In this document: positions 26,538 through 35,111 of the stretch, piece by piece
Layout: the number at the start of each line of letters is the position of its first letter
How positions within the stretch are numbered: the first letter of the stretch is position 1
Source of the DNA: Phyllobacterium endophyticum
Lineage (GTDB): Bacteria > Pseudomonadota > Alphaproteobacteria > Rhizobiales > Rhizobiaceae
Assembly: GCF_003010935.1 (NCBI RefSeq)
Contig: NZ_PGGN01000002.1
Location: 1,054,001 to 1,118,000 of the forward strand
Reading direction: 5' to 3'
Length of the DNA stretch: 64,000 nt
Notes under the pieces: generated by a model
What the model saw: the letters and a program-made list of their open reading frames with translations, nothing else
Database searches by the model: none
Told to the model about the DNA's origin: nothing
Made by a program: the position numbers and the translations under genes

Positions 26538-27524
26538 ATGGAAACCAAGGCCAACTACCTTCTTGTCGCGGTTTTCAGCATCGTCGTCTGCGCGCTGGCG
26601 CTCGGCTTTTTTTACTGGGTCGGACGCTTCGGCGATACGCGGGAAACCTCGCTACTGGAGATTCGAGTCCCGGGCTCCGTTACGGGCCTAGACGCCAAAA
26701 GCCCCGTGTTTTTCAACGGCCTGAAAGTCGGCGATGTAAAACGTCTTTTCATCGACTCGACCAACCCCGACGCCGTCATTGTCCAGACCGAGATCGATGC
26801 GACCACGCCGATCACCCGCTCGACCAAGGCGACATTGGCGTTCGAACTGCTGGCGGGGCAAGCGCGAATAGAGCTTACAGGCGGCAAGGCATACGAGCCG
26901 AAGCTGCTCGAAGAGGCGGAAAAAGAGGACACGATAGCGCGGATGGACGTTGACCCGTCATCGTTGAAGACGCTGGTACAGACCGCCCAGGACTGGATCG
27001 ACCGCGTCGACAAGGCAACGACTGCTACCGAAAAATATGTAGCCCAGACGCGAGGGCCCCTGCTGGCAAGTATCAGGCAGGCCAAAGAATTTACCGACGG
27101 GCTCGCCAACAGCACCAACATGATCGACGAATATGGTCAGAGAGCGAGAAGCCTCGGAGAAGTTATGAATGATGCGCGCGACGTCATTTCGCGGGTGAAC
27201 AAAGCTTCCATCCGGGTCGATGAGACATTGGCGAAGGTCGACAAGCAGCTTTCAGACGAAAAGGACAGTGTCGCGAGCGAAATACGCACCAAGCTCCAGT
27301 CATATCAGGCGCAGGCGAAGGATCTGAATACGAGGCTCGTGGCCATCGTCAACAATATCGCCAACCTCACGGGGGACAGACTGCGCGATGCGCAGAAGTT
27401 CGTTTCACAGAGCCGCCGCACGGTCCGGCAGATCGATCGCAGCGTGTCGGAGATAGAGGACAATCCGCGCCAGTATTTTTTCGGGCCGAGCAATACGGTC
27501 CCGGAATACGAAGCGCCACGTTAG
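26538..27524 (+). CDS. MCE/MlaD family lipid-transport protein
   Basis: Membrane-anchored periplasmic protein with one N-terminal helix (residues 6-26) and an MCE domain at about 40-120 (VPGSVTGLDAKSPVFFNGLKVGDV, shown by its hydrophobic pattern). A long helical C-terminal part (residues 140-310) could form a needle or coiled coil. Family members shuttle phospholipids between the membranes with MlaE and MlaF partners, but none is adjacent, so this copy is an orphan in the window. Confidence 0.85.
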   Translation: METKANYLLVAVFSIVVCALALGFFYWVGRFGDTRETSLLEIRVPGSVTGLDAKSPVFFNGLKVGDVKRLFIDSTNPDAVIVQTEIDATTPITRSTKATLAFELLAGQARIELTGGKAYEPKLLEEAEKEDTIARMDVDPSSLKTLVQTAQDWIDRVDKATTATEKYVAQTRGPLLASIRQAKEFTDGLANSTNMIDEYGQRARSLGEVMNDARDVISRVNKASIRVDETLAKVDKQLSDEKDSVASEIRTKLQSYQAQAKDLNTRLVAIVNNIANLTGDRLRDAQKFVSQSRRTVRQIDRSVSEIEDNPRQYFFGPSNTVPEYEAPR

Positions 27525-27540
27525 CGGCGCTGCGAGAGCT

Positions 27541-27723
27541 CTAGGAGAAGTACATTCCGATCGCGTAGCTTCCGGTAGCAAGCAGAACCATGATAACGGC
27601 CGGCGGCCAGTACAGGTAAAATTTCATGTCTTCTTCGGCTGCACGTCCGCTGTCATCGCTCCACGGAGTATATGCCACTGCTGTGGGGGTCTTCGCCCTC
27701 TTGTTCAAGCTGATTAGAGACAC
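27541..27723 (-). CDS. 60-residue single-pass microprotein
   Basis: GTG-started protein with a polar, acidic N-terminal half (SDDSGRAAEED) and a C-terminal membrane helix (WPPAVIMVLLATGSYAIGMYF). The ribosome site GGAAGGTGAAG lies just before the GTG, within the end of the upstream 42-residue gene, whose stop is six bases away. I do not recognise a family. The pair looks translationally coupled. Confidence 0.6.
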   Translation of the reverse strand: MSLISLNKRAKTPTAVAYTPWSDDSGRAAEEDMKFYLYWPPAVIMVLLATGSYAIGMYFS

Positions 27724-27729
27724 AAAACT

Positions 27730-27858
27730 TCACCTTCCGAACTGACGGCCCAGATACAAGACAATAGGTATGATGATCAAAAAGATTATGAGATAGCCCC
27801 AGATAGAGGTCATGTAAGGGGCGTAATCCTCCTTCTCCTTCTTGTCATCCTCTTCCAT
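27730..27858 (-). CDS. 42-residue single-pass microprotein
   Basis: The ATG follows GGGAGG at good spacing. The peptide has a very acidic/lysine-rich start (MEEDDKKEKEDYAPYM) and one membrane helix (WGYLIIFLIIIPIVLYLG) with a basic end. The family is unknown. It directly precedes the 60-residue microprotein and resembles it in design: charged tail plus one helix. Confidence 0.6.
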   Translation of the reverse strand: MEEDDKKEKEDYAPYMTSIWGYLIIFLIIIPIVLYLGRQFGR

Positions 27859-28052
27859 TGGTGCCTCCCACATCTGCCAATGAAAACAGTGATTAAGAGG
27901 ACTTCGAACCGGTCATCAAAGGGCGGCTCAGGTCACATCAGGCCATAGGGTCAGTTCCAAAACAACTTAGTAATTCTAACTATGGAGTTAGCTCCAGATC
28001 ACACGAACGGCATACGCGGGGGAGCGGTTCCACGAGCAACAACGTGAAAACA

Positions 28053-28088
28053 AAAAGATCGCCGCGCATCACAGCGCGGCGATCTTTT
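28053..28088. terminator. Strong hairpin terminator, 15-bp stem
   Basis: AAAAGATCGCCGCGC and its perfect complement flank a six-base loop, with A-rich and T-rich flanks. It lies 32 bases after the stop of the small minus-strand gene and ends its transcript; it could act in both directions. Confidence 0.85.
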
Positions 28089-28120
28089 GTTTTGGCCGAG
28101 AAACTGGTCTTCGCCGCAGC

Positions 28121-28297
28121 TTATTTCGTATGTTGTTTGAATCGCCGGTGCGCAAATCCGCCTTTGGCGCGTCTTAGAATATCCGAGAGTCTGTTCGCGC
28201 TGGCTGGTTTCTTGGGCATTTCTTCCCGGACTTTTTGAAGTATCTGTGGCGTTGCGCAACACGCATTATGGGGGGTATGAAGCGTCACGTCTCCCAT
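28121..28297 (-). CDS. 58-residue basic protein of unknown function
   Basis: An ATG with the excellent ribosome site AAGGGAGTGACAA starts a soluble peptide with a Cys-Cys pair (HNACCATP) and a strongly basic end (LRRAKGGFAHRRFKQHTK). A perfect terminator follows, so this is probably a separate short transcript. I recognise no family; the basic tail could contact nucleic acid, which is a guess. Confidence 0.6.
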   Translation of the reverse strand: MGDVTLHTPHNACCATPQILQKVREEMPKKPASANRLSDILRRAKGGFAHRRFKQHTK

Positions 28298-28462
28298 TTG
28301 TCACTCCCTTAGAAGAACAATTGACCTAGCGGGCCTACCCGAAAGGCTGAAGCATTTTATTCGCTTAAGCTGATAGGTGTACGCCTAGTTCCGAGCTTAT
28401 TCAACTGGATTTGCGAGCGCGACAATCACGCAAGCGTTCCTGGCGCGATAGCAGCCCTTCTT

Positions 28463-28948
28463 TCAGGCATAAGCGGGATGGAAACGACGTAGCGACAAGT
28501 ACCCGGCAATGATGAACAGGACCAGCACAACACCCTGGACGATGGCAAATGGAGGCTCCGATCCGGTCGGCGCGAGGACATTGAGCGCCGGTACTTTCTG
28601 GAACGACTGCGCGACCAAAACGAAAACGTTCAGATAGAGTGCCACGATGGCGGTGACCACGTATACGGAGCGCCAGGCACCGGCAAGGCGATAAAGATAA
28701 AGCGCTACGATGGCCGCGACGAGAAAGACCATCGATATGATCCCGACACCAATGGCCGGCGTGAAGCCGCTATATGGGAAGAGGAAGCCGGTAACGGACG
28801 TTGCGACCGTCGTTATCAGGAAGATAAGTGTCCACCCCTCCTTTTTAGCCGATCCGAGAAGACCGGCGAGGACGACAAATCCTGAACCGATGCCCATCAG
28901 GCTCAAGATCACATGAAACAAAGTAAACGGTGTCAAATCCAGGATCAT
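28463..28948 (-). CDS. Small polytopic membrane protein of unknown function
   Basis: A 161-residue protein with about four or five hydrophobic helices (FTLFHVILSLMGIGSGFVVL, LIFLITTVATSVTGFLFPYS and others) and almost no soluble loops. A GGGGGG tract before the ATG at 28948 serves as ribosome site, and the upstream open stretch lacks membrane character. I cannot name the family beyond uncharacterised inner-membrane protein. Confidence 0.7.
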   Translation of the reverse strand: MILDLTPFTLFHVILSLMGIGSGFVVLAGLLGSAKKEGWTLIFLITTVATSVTGFLFPYSGFTPAIGVGIISMVFLVAAIVALYLYRLAGAWRSVYVVTAIVALYLNVFVLVAQSFQKVPALNVLAPTGSEPPFAIVQGVVLVLFIIAGYLSLRRFHPAYA

Positions 28949-29256
28949 GATGCCCCCCAATCTTTTGTCGTTCGACGACTCGAACTGGCCGATGATACGA
29001 AACAATGTTTGAAGAGAAATGTAAATGGAACCATAGAACCTCCAACGTCGTTGTTGTTGAAAGCGTGGCGTTTATAACTCTGTATTTCTGCACGGATTCT
29101 CTGTAGAGCCCTTGCACATATCGCTGTTATTCGTGCCGCATCGTACATATTATGGTATTGTTCCGCTTGAAACTCCATATATACATTAATTATTAAAACT
29201 TTAATTATTTTAGACTTATTTCTATGCGGAATTGTCCCATAGCCGCAACTTTTAAC

Positions 29257-29286
29257 TTGAAAATTGTAAATTTATACTGCGATAAT
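29257..29286 (+). promoter_or_regulatory. Sigma-70 type promoter of the glycine-rich protein gene
   Basis: TTGAAA at 29257-29262 and GATAAT at 29281-29286 are 18 bases apart, close to the housekeeping consensus; the predicted start of transcription falls near 29293. Confidence 0.55.
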
Positions 29287-29293
29287 CATCATT

Positions 29294-29311
29294 CCAAATG
29301 CTGTCATTTGG
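29294..29311 (+). repeat. Perfect palindrome at the predicted transcript start
   Basis: CCAAATG-CTGT-CATTTGG begins right at the predicted +1 of the glycine-rich protein gene. It could be an operator or a 5-prime stem that stabilises the mRNA. Confidence 0.5.
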
Positions 29312-29352
29312 TATAGGGCATCACGAGCACTGAAACCCTCAGGGAGATTGTC

Positions 29353-30018
29353 ATGAATTATCGCAAAAATGGAACAGCATACTTTATTGGCGGAACCATG
29401 ATGCTGGCGGCATTCGCAACGCCAGCTCTTGCGGAATCGCAGGGCGTATCCATCGGCGGCTCGCGCAATGGAGGTCTTGGCCTCGGCGTAAGCGCAGATC
29501 TCGGCGGCGTCAAAGCGGGTGCCGACGCGTCGGTCGGCGGATCAAAGGGTATTGCCGCAGGCGCAGCGGCCTCGGTCGGAGGCTCACGTGGTATCAACGC
29601 TGGAGCCGGCGCCCGGGTCGATAATGGCATCGGGGCGGGGCTAGGCGCAAGCATTGGCGGCAGCAGTGGCGTTAATGCGGGGCTTGGGGCGGCTGTCGGA
29701 GGCGGCGGCATTGGCGTCGGCGCCGGTGCAAATGTCGGTGGCAGCGGCGGGCTCGGCGTCGGTGTCGGGATCGGTACAGGTCAACCCGGCGGCACCACTC
29801 CAGGTGGCGGGGTCATCGGCGGCGGGACAGCCCCCGGCGCGACCACGCCAGGGACCGGAACAAACCCGGCAACGCCCGGCGTCGTTGCGCAACGCGTGGC
29901 AAATCTATCGGATGTGCAACGCGCCAAGCTCAAGGTTCGCTGCCGGGAAGTGGCGTCGAATGCATCTGGCTATGACGCTTCACTCGTCCAGCTCTGCAAG
30001 ATGCTTAGTGGTATCTGA
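29353..30018 (+). CDS. Secreted glycine-rich repeat protein
   Basis: The 221-residue protein has a signal peptide (cleavage near ALA-ES at about residue 28) and then some 110 residues of imperfect Gly/Ala repeats built on SVGGSKGIAAGAAA-like units, with a Gly/Pro/Thr linker and a short C-terminal domain with two cysteines (KVRCREVASN, LVQLCKML). Such proteins are often surface or matrix components in rhizobia; a function cannot be assigned. It has a good promoter, a palindrome at the transcript start and a strong terminator, suggesting high independent expression. Confidence 0.75.
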   Translation: MNYRKNGTAYFIGGTMMLAAFATPALAESQGVSIGGSRNGGLGLGVSADLGGVKAGADASVGGSKGIAAGAAASVGGSRGINAGAGARVDNGIGAGLGASIGGSSGVNAGLGAAVGGGGIGVGAGANVGGSGGLGVGVGIGTGQPGGTTPGGGVIGGGTAPGATTPGTGTNPATPGVVAQRVANLSDVQRAKLKVRCREVASNASGYDASLVQLCKMLSGI

Positions 30019-30034
30019 GTTGCGGATCCGAATT

Positions 30035-30064
30035 GAGATGGCCTTTGTAAGGCCATCTCTTTTT
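30035..30064 (+). terminator. Intrinsic terminator of the glycine-rich protein gene
   Basis: A perfect 11-bp stem GAGATGGCCTT / AAGGCCATCTC with a TGT loop is followed by five Ts. Confidence 0.92.
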
Positions 30065-30069
30065 ACCGC

Positions 30070-30399
30070 TTAGGCGGCACACTCCCTGCGTGCGATCGAG
30101 CGGCTCATCGAATCCACCTGACCCTGAAGAGCGCCAGCCTGCTTCTGGCTCGCCGTCCGGTAGTCCGGGAGGAAGGGGCCAAAGCCGGTGACTACATTCG
30201 GGTCCTGATAACCCTGACCGCTCGTCAGGCGGCTGATCTCGGCCATGGCTTGATTGCGCTGCGCAACAAGCGCGGGACAGGCGACATTATCGTAGCGCAG
30301 CGATGAAATCTTCTCATTGTCGAGCTGGCTCTGAATGCCTCCGGCACAACCCGCGAGAAGCACGGATAGAACAATCATCGGAAAGTGCCTTTTAATCAT
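30070..30399 (-). CDS. Small lipoprotein of unknown function
   Basis: A 109-residue protein with a lipoprotein signal: hydrophobic stretch then lipobox LLAGC, so acylation at Cys18 is expected. The mature part is helical and polar (NEKISSLRYDNVACPALVAQRNQAMAEI is the start of it in short pieces) and ends with another cysteine. The family is uncertain. It is convergent with the glycine-rich protein gene. Confidence 0.75.
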   Translation of the reverse strand: MIKRHFPMIVLSVLLAGCAGGIQSQLDNEKISSLRYDNVACPALVAQRNQAMAEISRLTSGQGYQDPNVVTGFGPFLPDYRTASQKQAGALQGQVDSMSRSIARRECAA

Positions 30400-30587
30400 G
30401 TGCTAAAGCCCTTTCCGGCCGTGTTGGCGTATATTTTGCACGTTGTCTACGAAGTGGAAAAGAGGAACCAGATAACGACGTTGGCTATTTTTTGCAATAG
30501 ATATCCGGGAACTCCCACTAGTGACGCCCAAGGCATGTTGGGGGGAATTTTGGAATAGTTTCAACCACATGTACCACATCTGCCTCA

Positions 30588-31280
30588 TCAGAGGTCCAAA
30601 CTCGCCTGCCCCTCGTCCATCGCTGTGACGACGCTGGCGGCAAGAGCGCGCGTGATTCTGGATTTCTTTTCCAAGGCAGCGCGGTCCAGCCGGTCCACAA
30701 CGCGGCTCGCGGTGGAGAGCGAACGCTCGATATGGCTGACGAGAAAATTTATGACGTTGGGATCGACGGCAATCTGCCGATCAGCGAAGAGCTTGTAGAG
30801 GACACCCGACAGCAGCATGTCGTCCGGCTCGCTGATCTCCACTGTCGTTGCTGCTTTAAGACGCGAGGCCAGATCCGGTAGGGTCACAGGCCAATTGGCG
30901 GGCCACTTGCGGGAGGTCATCAACAGGGTGGAACCGCTCTGGCGCACGCAGTTGATAAGGTGAAACAGACCCTCTTGATCGATCCGACCCGAGCCAATGT
31001 CGTCGATCAGGAAAGGCCCCTTGGCACCTGATGCCGCGCCAATTCTACTTGCATCTACGACGATGGCGTCAGTTTCTGCCTTCCATACTGCGGCAAGATG
31101 AGTCTTGCCCGAGCCTGTCGGGCCAGCCAGCACCACGACCGGAGAAATCCAGGCAGGCCAGCGATCAACGATGTCCACGGCCGCCATATTGGATGCGGAC
31201 ACAATCAGGTCGTCGCGGGAGTACCCCGGTTGGTGGCCGAGATCTAGCGGCAGCTGGCGAGGCGTACTGGCACTGGTCAT
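30588..31280 (-). CDS. hdaA: DnaA regulatory inactivator HdaA
   Basis: AAA+ protein that, bound to the replication clamp, stimulates ATP hydrolysis by DnaA and so prevents re-initiation. The clamp-binding motif QLPLDL is at residues 9-14, Walker A is GPTGSGKT at 53-60, and Walker B is PFLIDDIGSG. It lacks the DNA-binding domain IV of DnaA, which fits the 230-residue length. The ATG at 31280 is chosen over a TTG 24 bases upstream because the clamp motif is usually close to the N-terminus. It follows the AI-2E permease gene. Confidence 0.9.
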   Translation of the reverse strand: MTSASTPRQLPLDLGHQPGYSRDDLIVSASNMAAVDIVDRWPAWISPVVVLAGPTGSGKTHLAAVWKAETDAIVVDASRIGAASGAKGPFLIDDIGSGRIDQEGLFHLINCVRQSGSTLLMTSRKWPANWPVTLPDLASRLKAATTVEISEPDDMLLSGVLYKLFADRQIAVDPNVINFLVSHIERSLSTASRVVDRLDRAALEKKSRITRALAASVVTAMDEGQASLDL

Positions 31281-31314
31281 GACGCGATGAAATACAGAAG
31301 ACAACGCCGTGCTG

Positions 31315-32517
31315 TCATCCGATTTCTTTGGGTTTATCGCTATTGCGGTAGTCGCCTGTGTAGAGCGGGGATTGCTGGTAGCGGCGAATGATGAAGCGAA
31401 CGAGAACGCCCACGGCGGCGGCGGTCGGCACCGCGATAAGCATGCCGGTGAAGCCCATCAGCGAACCGAATGCAAACAGGGCGAACATCAGCCAGACCGG
31501 GTGAAGGCCAACGGAAGAGCCCACGAGTTTCGGCTGAAGGATATTGCCCTCGATGAACTGCCCTATGCCGAACGCAGCGGCGACATAGAGAACGTTGATA
31601 TAGTCCGGCCAGAACTGCACCAGCGCCACGCCAAGCGCCAGAAGCAGGCCGACAAGCGACCCGACATAGGGGATGAAACTGATCAGGCCGGCAAAAAGAC
31701 CAATTAGCAAGCCGAAATTCAAGCCGGTAGCCGTGAGGCCGACCGCGTATATGACACCGAGAAGAAGGCACACCGTGCCCTGCCCGCGAACAAAGCCGGC
31801 AATGGCCTTGTTCATGTCCCGCGCGATGTCACGCACGGTATGGACGTGTTGACGTGGAACGAGACGGTCGATCTCGTTGACCATGCGGTCCCAATCAAGG
31901 AGCATGTAAAACGCCACCACCGGGGTCACCACGAAGAGCGCCACCACATCGATCAAAGTCTTGCCCGAACTCCAGATCGACTGGAGCAGCGTGGTGAGGA
32001 AGCCGGCGCCCTGCTGGAGAAGCGAATCCAGACTGTTGCGGATGACTGAGGCATCGACGCCGATGAAATCCTTCAGCCACTGCGAATCGCGATTGGCAAT
32101 GAGCTCCTGCAGGCGCGACACGTAGCTTGGCAAGCGCACGATAAAATCGCTCATCTGCGTGGCAAGGACGGGAACGAGGATGATCAAGAGGAGCGCGAAG
32201 GTGACGACGAACAGAACCAGGATGACAATGGTAGCAAGCAGTCGTGAAAGACCCAGGCGCTGAAGGTGGTCCGCCACCGGATCTAGGAAATAAGCAAGGA
32301 CGAGCCCTGCCACAAACGGCAGGAGGATCGACGAGAAAATATAAAGGAACAGGGCTAGGAACAGCATGGCGCCGGTCCAGAATACCGCCTGGCGGCGCAC
32401 ACTTGCGCCAAGCGTATTCACCTGGACATCGACATGGATGTCACGATCCGGGACTTCAACCGAAACAGGTTCCGCCTTGGTCGCCTTGCTTAAGCTCTTG
32501 CGTTCGGTGCTGCTCAT
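31315..32517 (-). CDS. AI-2E family (PerM-like) membrane permease
   Basis: Polytopic inner-membrane protein of the AI-2 exporter superfamily (UPF0118), about eight helices in 400 residues. Family features include VAFYMLLDWDRMVNEIDRLVPR in the middle and IPYVGSLVGLLLALGVALVQF near the C-terminus. The substrate is unknown; some relatives are transporters of autoinducer or sodium/proton antiporters. It precedes hdaA, 34 bases away, and diverges from purM. Confidence 0.88.
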   Translation of the reverse strand: MSSTERKSLSKATKAEPVSVEVPDRDIHVDVQVNTLGASVRRQAVFWTGAMLFLALFLYIFSSILLPFVAGLVLAYFLDPVADHLQRLGLSRLLATIVILVLFVVTFALLLIILVPVLATQMSDFIVRLPSYVSRLQELIANRDSQWLKDFIGVDASVIRNSLDSLLQQGAGFLTTLLQSIWSSGKTLIDVVALFVVTPVVAFYMLLDWDRMVNEIDRLVPRQHVHTVRDIARDMNKAIAGFVRGQGTVCLLLGVIYAVGLTATGLNFGLLIGLFAGLISFIPYVGSLVGLLLALGVALVQFWPDYINVLYVAAAFGIGQFIEGNILQPKLVGSSVGLHPVWLMFALFAFGSLMGFTGMLIAVPTAAAVGVLVRFIIRRYQQSPLYTGDYRNSDKPKEIG

Positions 32518-32741
32518 ATCCTGCCATGCATTTTATCCACGCCATGAGATAGGCAGTCGCGGAAGCTCCGGTCAAGGGACTCTTGATGCCCTGCTCAAGG
32601 ATGGAGCGAAATCATGTGTTCCTCAAGTCCGGAGCCCTGTCAAAGTGTCAATAAGTGGCGCTTTCTCGCGCCCTTCAGTATCCAGACCTTGCAGTAGCGC
32701 AAAAGTCGTGTCATTTCGCGGGCAACAGCGTGGAGCAGATC

Positions 32742-33827
32742 ATGAGTATCAAGAACGAGCCCGCCAAAGGTGGCAAGAATGGCCTTACCTACGCGCAGGC
32801 AGGCGTGGATATCGATGCCGGAAACCTGCTTGTCGAGAAGATCAAGCCGATTGTCCGTTCGACACGCCGCCCAGGTGCCGATGGCGAGATTGGCGGTTTT
32901 GGCGGTCTGTTCGACCTGAAGGCGGCAGGATTCACCGATCCCGTGCTCGTTGCTGCCAATGACGGTGTCGGAACCAAACTCAAGATCGCCATAGATGCGG
33001 GCGTGCATGATACGGTCGGCATCGATCTCGTCGCCATGTGCGTCAACGATCTCGTCGTGCAGGGAGCGGAACCCCTGTTCTTCCTCGACTATTTCGCCAC
33101 TGGCAAGCTCGACCCGGATCAAGGAGCGGCAATTGTCACCGGCATCGCACAGGGCTGCCTGCAGGCAGGTTGCGCGCTGATCGGCGGCGAGACGGCGGAA
33201 ATGCCCGGAATGTACCGCGATGGCGATTATGATCTCGCCGGCTTTGCCGTGGGCGCAGCCGAGCGCAACCAACTGCTGCCATCCGGTGACATTGCCGAGG
33301 GCGACATCATTCTCGGCCTCGCCTCCTCCGGCGTTCACTCCAACGGATTTTCGCTGGTACGGCGCATTGTCGAACTCTCCGGACTCGGCTGGGATGCCGA
33401 CGCTCCGTTCAAGGCGGGCACAAGCCTTGGTCAGGCGCTGCTGACGCCGACGCGGATCTATGTGAAGCCACTGCTCGCAGCCATACGCCAGACCAATGCG
33501 ATCAAGGCGCTTGCGCATATTACCGGCGGCGGCTTTCCGGACAACATTCCCCGCGTATTACCGAAAACGCTGACCGCGAGCATTGATCTTTCCGCCATCG
33601 AGGTTCCGCCGGTGTTTTCATGGCTGGCAAAGACCGGAGGTGTCGAGCGTGATGAAATGCTGCGGACCTTCAATTGCGGTATCGGCATGATTGCCGTGGT
33701 TGGGCCCGACAAGGTCGATGACGTGCTGGCGGCATTGAAAGCACAGGGCGAAGAAGCTGTTCGCCTCGGGACTATGATTGCACGCGGCGACGCCGGTGTA
33801 GTCTACCAGGGCACGCTGGCGCTGTGA
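32742..33827 (+). CDS. purM: Phosphoribosylformylglycinamidine cyclo-ligase
   Basis: Closes the imidazole ring of AIR from FGAM using ATP. Diagnostic stretches are [43 protein letters not shown] and [16 protein letters not shown]. The ATG at 32742 has GGAG seven bases upstream, giving 361 residues; the longer open frame is not family-like. It is coupled to purN and diverges from the permease-hdaA genes. Confidence 0.96.
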   Translation: MSIKNEPAKGGKNGLTYAQAGVDIDAGNLLVEKIKPIVRSTRRPGADGEIGGFGGLFDLKAAGFTDPVLVAANDGVGTKLKIAIDAGVHDTVGIDLVAMCVNDLVVQGAEPLFFLDYFATGKLDPDQGAAIVTGIAQGCLQAGCALIGGETAEMPGMYRDGDYDLAGFAVGAAERNQLLPSGDIAEGDIILGLASSGVHSNGFSLVRRIVELSGLGWDADAPFKAGTSLGQALLTPTRIYVKPLLAAIRQTNAIKALAHITGGGFPDNIPRVLPKTLTASIDLSAIEVPPVFSWLAKTGGVERDEMLRTFNCGIGMIAVVGPDKVDDVLAALKAQGEEAVRLGTMIARGDAGVVYQGTLAL

Positions 33828-34441
33828 ACACGCCGAAGAAGCGGGTTGCCATCCTGATATCCGGGCGCGGCTCAAACATGAGCGCATTGATCGAAGCGGC
33901 AAAAGCACCCGACTACCCGGCGGAGATCGTGGCGGTCATCGCCAATAAAGCCGATGCTGCGGGACTTGATGTTGCACGGGCGAACGGCATCCCCGCGTTT
34001 GCCATTCCCCATCGCGATTTCGCTTCAAAACCCGAGCATGAAAACGCCGTTTCCCAGGCGCTGCATGCCGAAAAGACCGATATCGTCTGCCTTGCCGGTT
34101 ACATGCGGATCATCTCGCCGGAGTTCGTGAGTGCGTGGGAAGGGAAGATGCTCAATATCCATCCTTCCTTGCTGCCGCTGTTCAAGGGCCTCCACACGCA
34201 CGAGCAGGTGCTCGAAGCCGGAATGCGCGTGCACGGCTGCACCGTGCATTTCGTCACTGCGGGAATGGATGAAGGTCCGATCATCACCCAGACAGCAATT
34301 TCCGTGAACATTGGAGACACGCCCGACACGCTTGCCGAACGCGTGCTATCGGTGGAGCACGAGACTTATGTGCGGGCCCTTGCACTGGTTGCGAGCGGTA
34401 AAGCCGTGATGAAGAACGGCCGGACGGTCTTCAGAGATTAG
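33824..34441 (+). CDS. purN: Phosphoribosylglycinamide formyltransferase
   Basis: Transfers a formyl group from 10-formyl-THF to GAR. The motifs ISGRGSNM near the N-terminus, [12 protein letters not shown] with the catalytic histidine, and [13 protein letters not shown] with the catalytic aspartate are visible. The GTG start overlaps the purM stop (GTGA), showing translational coupling. The length of 205 residues is normal. Confidence 0.96.
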   Translation: MNTPKKRVAILISGRGSNMSALIEAAKAPDYPAEIVAVIANKADAAGLDVARANGIPAFAIPHRDFASKPEHENAVSQALHAEKTDIVCLAGYMRIISPEFVSAWEGKMLNIHPSLLPLFKGLHTHEQVLEAGMRVHGCTVHFVTAGMDEGPIITQTAISVNIGDTPDTLAERVLSVEHETYVRALALVASGKAVMKNGRTVFRD

Positions 34442-34446
34442 CCAGA

Positions 34447-34752
34447 TTAAGCGGCGTCTTGATGGTCTTTCGATGTCCGGACAAAGGATAGGCGAAATCC
34501 GAGAGCCTCGGCGACCTTAGCGATTGTCGCCAATTCCGGATTGCCTTCGCCGCTCAAGGCTTTGTAGAGCGTCTGACGGGTAAGACCGGTCTTACGGGCA
34601 AGATCGGTAATACCACGAGCTCGGGCGATGTCCCCCAATGCGCGGGCGATATCCGAAGCACTACCTTCCTCGCATGCTGCCAGTAAATATTCTTCGATCA
34701 TCTCTTCGGAGTCGAGTAGTTCAACTGGATCGTAGGGACTCAGCTTTATCAA
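34447..34752 (-). CDS. HigA-type antitoxin (putative addiction module antidote)
   Basis: A 101-residue protein with a C-terminal helix-turn-helix: ITDLARKTGLTRQTLYKALS, then GNPELATIAKVAEALGFRL. This is the antidote subfamily paired with RelE-fold killer proteins. The TTG start overlaps the toxin stop (TTGA), with GGAG nine bases upstream, so it is made by coupled translation after the toxin. It is expected to neutralise the toxin and repress the operon. Confidence 0.85.
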   Translation of the reverse strand: MIKLSPYDPVELLDSEEMIEEYLLAACEEGSASDIARALGDIARARGITDLARKTGLTRQTLYKALSGEGNPELATIAKVAEALGFRLSFVRTSKDHQDAA

Positions 34753-35057
34753 GATCGTATCTCCTTCAAATCCCTCGCCATTGCCTTTGCTTCTCTTATA
34801 TCTCTGCTCTGCGTGCTCTTGTCTCCACCGCATAACAGAATAATCAAGATACTGCCTTGCTTGGTGAAATAAAGCCGATAACCAGGCCCACTATCAACTC
34901 TCATCTCACCGACACCGTCGCCAAGAAGCTTGTAGTCACCGAAATTTCCGGCGGCCAATCTGTTCAGCCGCGACATTATTATTGCCCGCGCCCGCAGATC
35001 CCGCAAACCACCAATCCAGCTTGAAAATGTATCTGTCTTCTTAACTAAATAACTCAA
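34749..35057 (-). CDS. RelE/HigB-like toxin (putative addiction module killer)
   Basis: A 102-residue protein of the RelE/ParE superfamily; the segment FSSWIGGLRDLRARAIIMSR and the core GVGEMRVDSGPGYRLYFTKQ, followed by LILLCGGDKSTQSRDI, are typical. Members cut ribosome-bound mRNA. It comes first, as in HigBA. The only usable start is a TTG with no clear ribosome site. A CATAAT box and an imperfect repeat TGACAAC-TATG-GTTTACA lie just upstream and may be promoter and operator. Confidence 0.85.
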   Translation of the reverse strand: MSYLVKKTDTFSSWIGGLRDLRARAIIMSRLNRLAAGNFGDYKLLGDGVGEMRVDSGPGYRLYFTKQGSILIILLCGGDKSTQSRDIREAKAMARDLKEIRS

Positions 35058-35111
35058 AAATGTAAACCATAGTTGTCAAAATGTCTAGATTATGAAATTT
35101 ACTTTCGAGTA

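Larger units (their letters stand above)
28949..29352. other. A/T-rich intergenic region
   Basis: No gene is supported. The region is markedly richer in A and T than its surroundings and ends in the promoter and palindrome of the glycine-rich protein gene. It may also hold the promoter of the divergent membrane protein gene. Confidence 0.5.

Noticed and set aside
29440-29800. Short direct repeats suggesting a CRISPR or satellite array
   Set aside because: The repetition is due to Gly/Ala-rich codons inside the secreted repeat protein; there are no regular spacers.
30403-30588. A 61-codon frame overlapping the hdaA stop
   Set aside because: Although ATG overlaps the stop codon, there is no ribosome site and the product looks random in composition.
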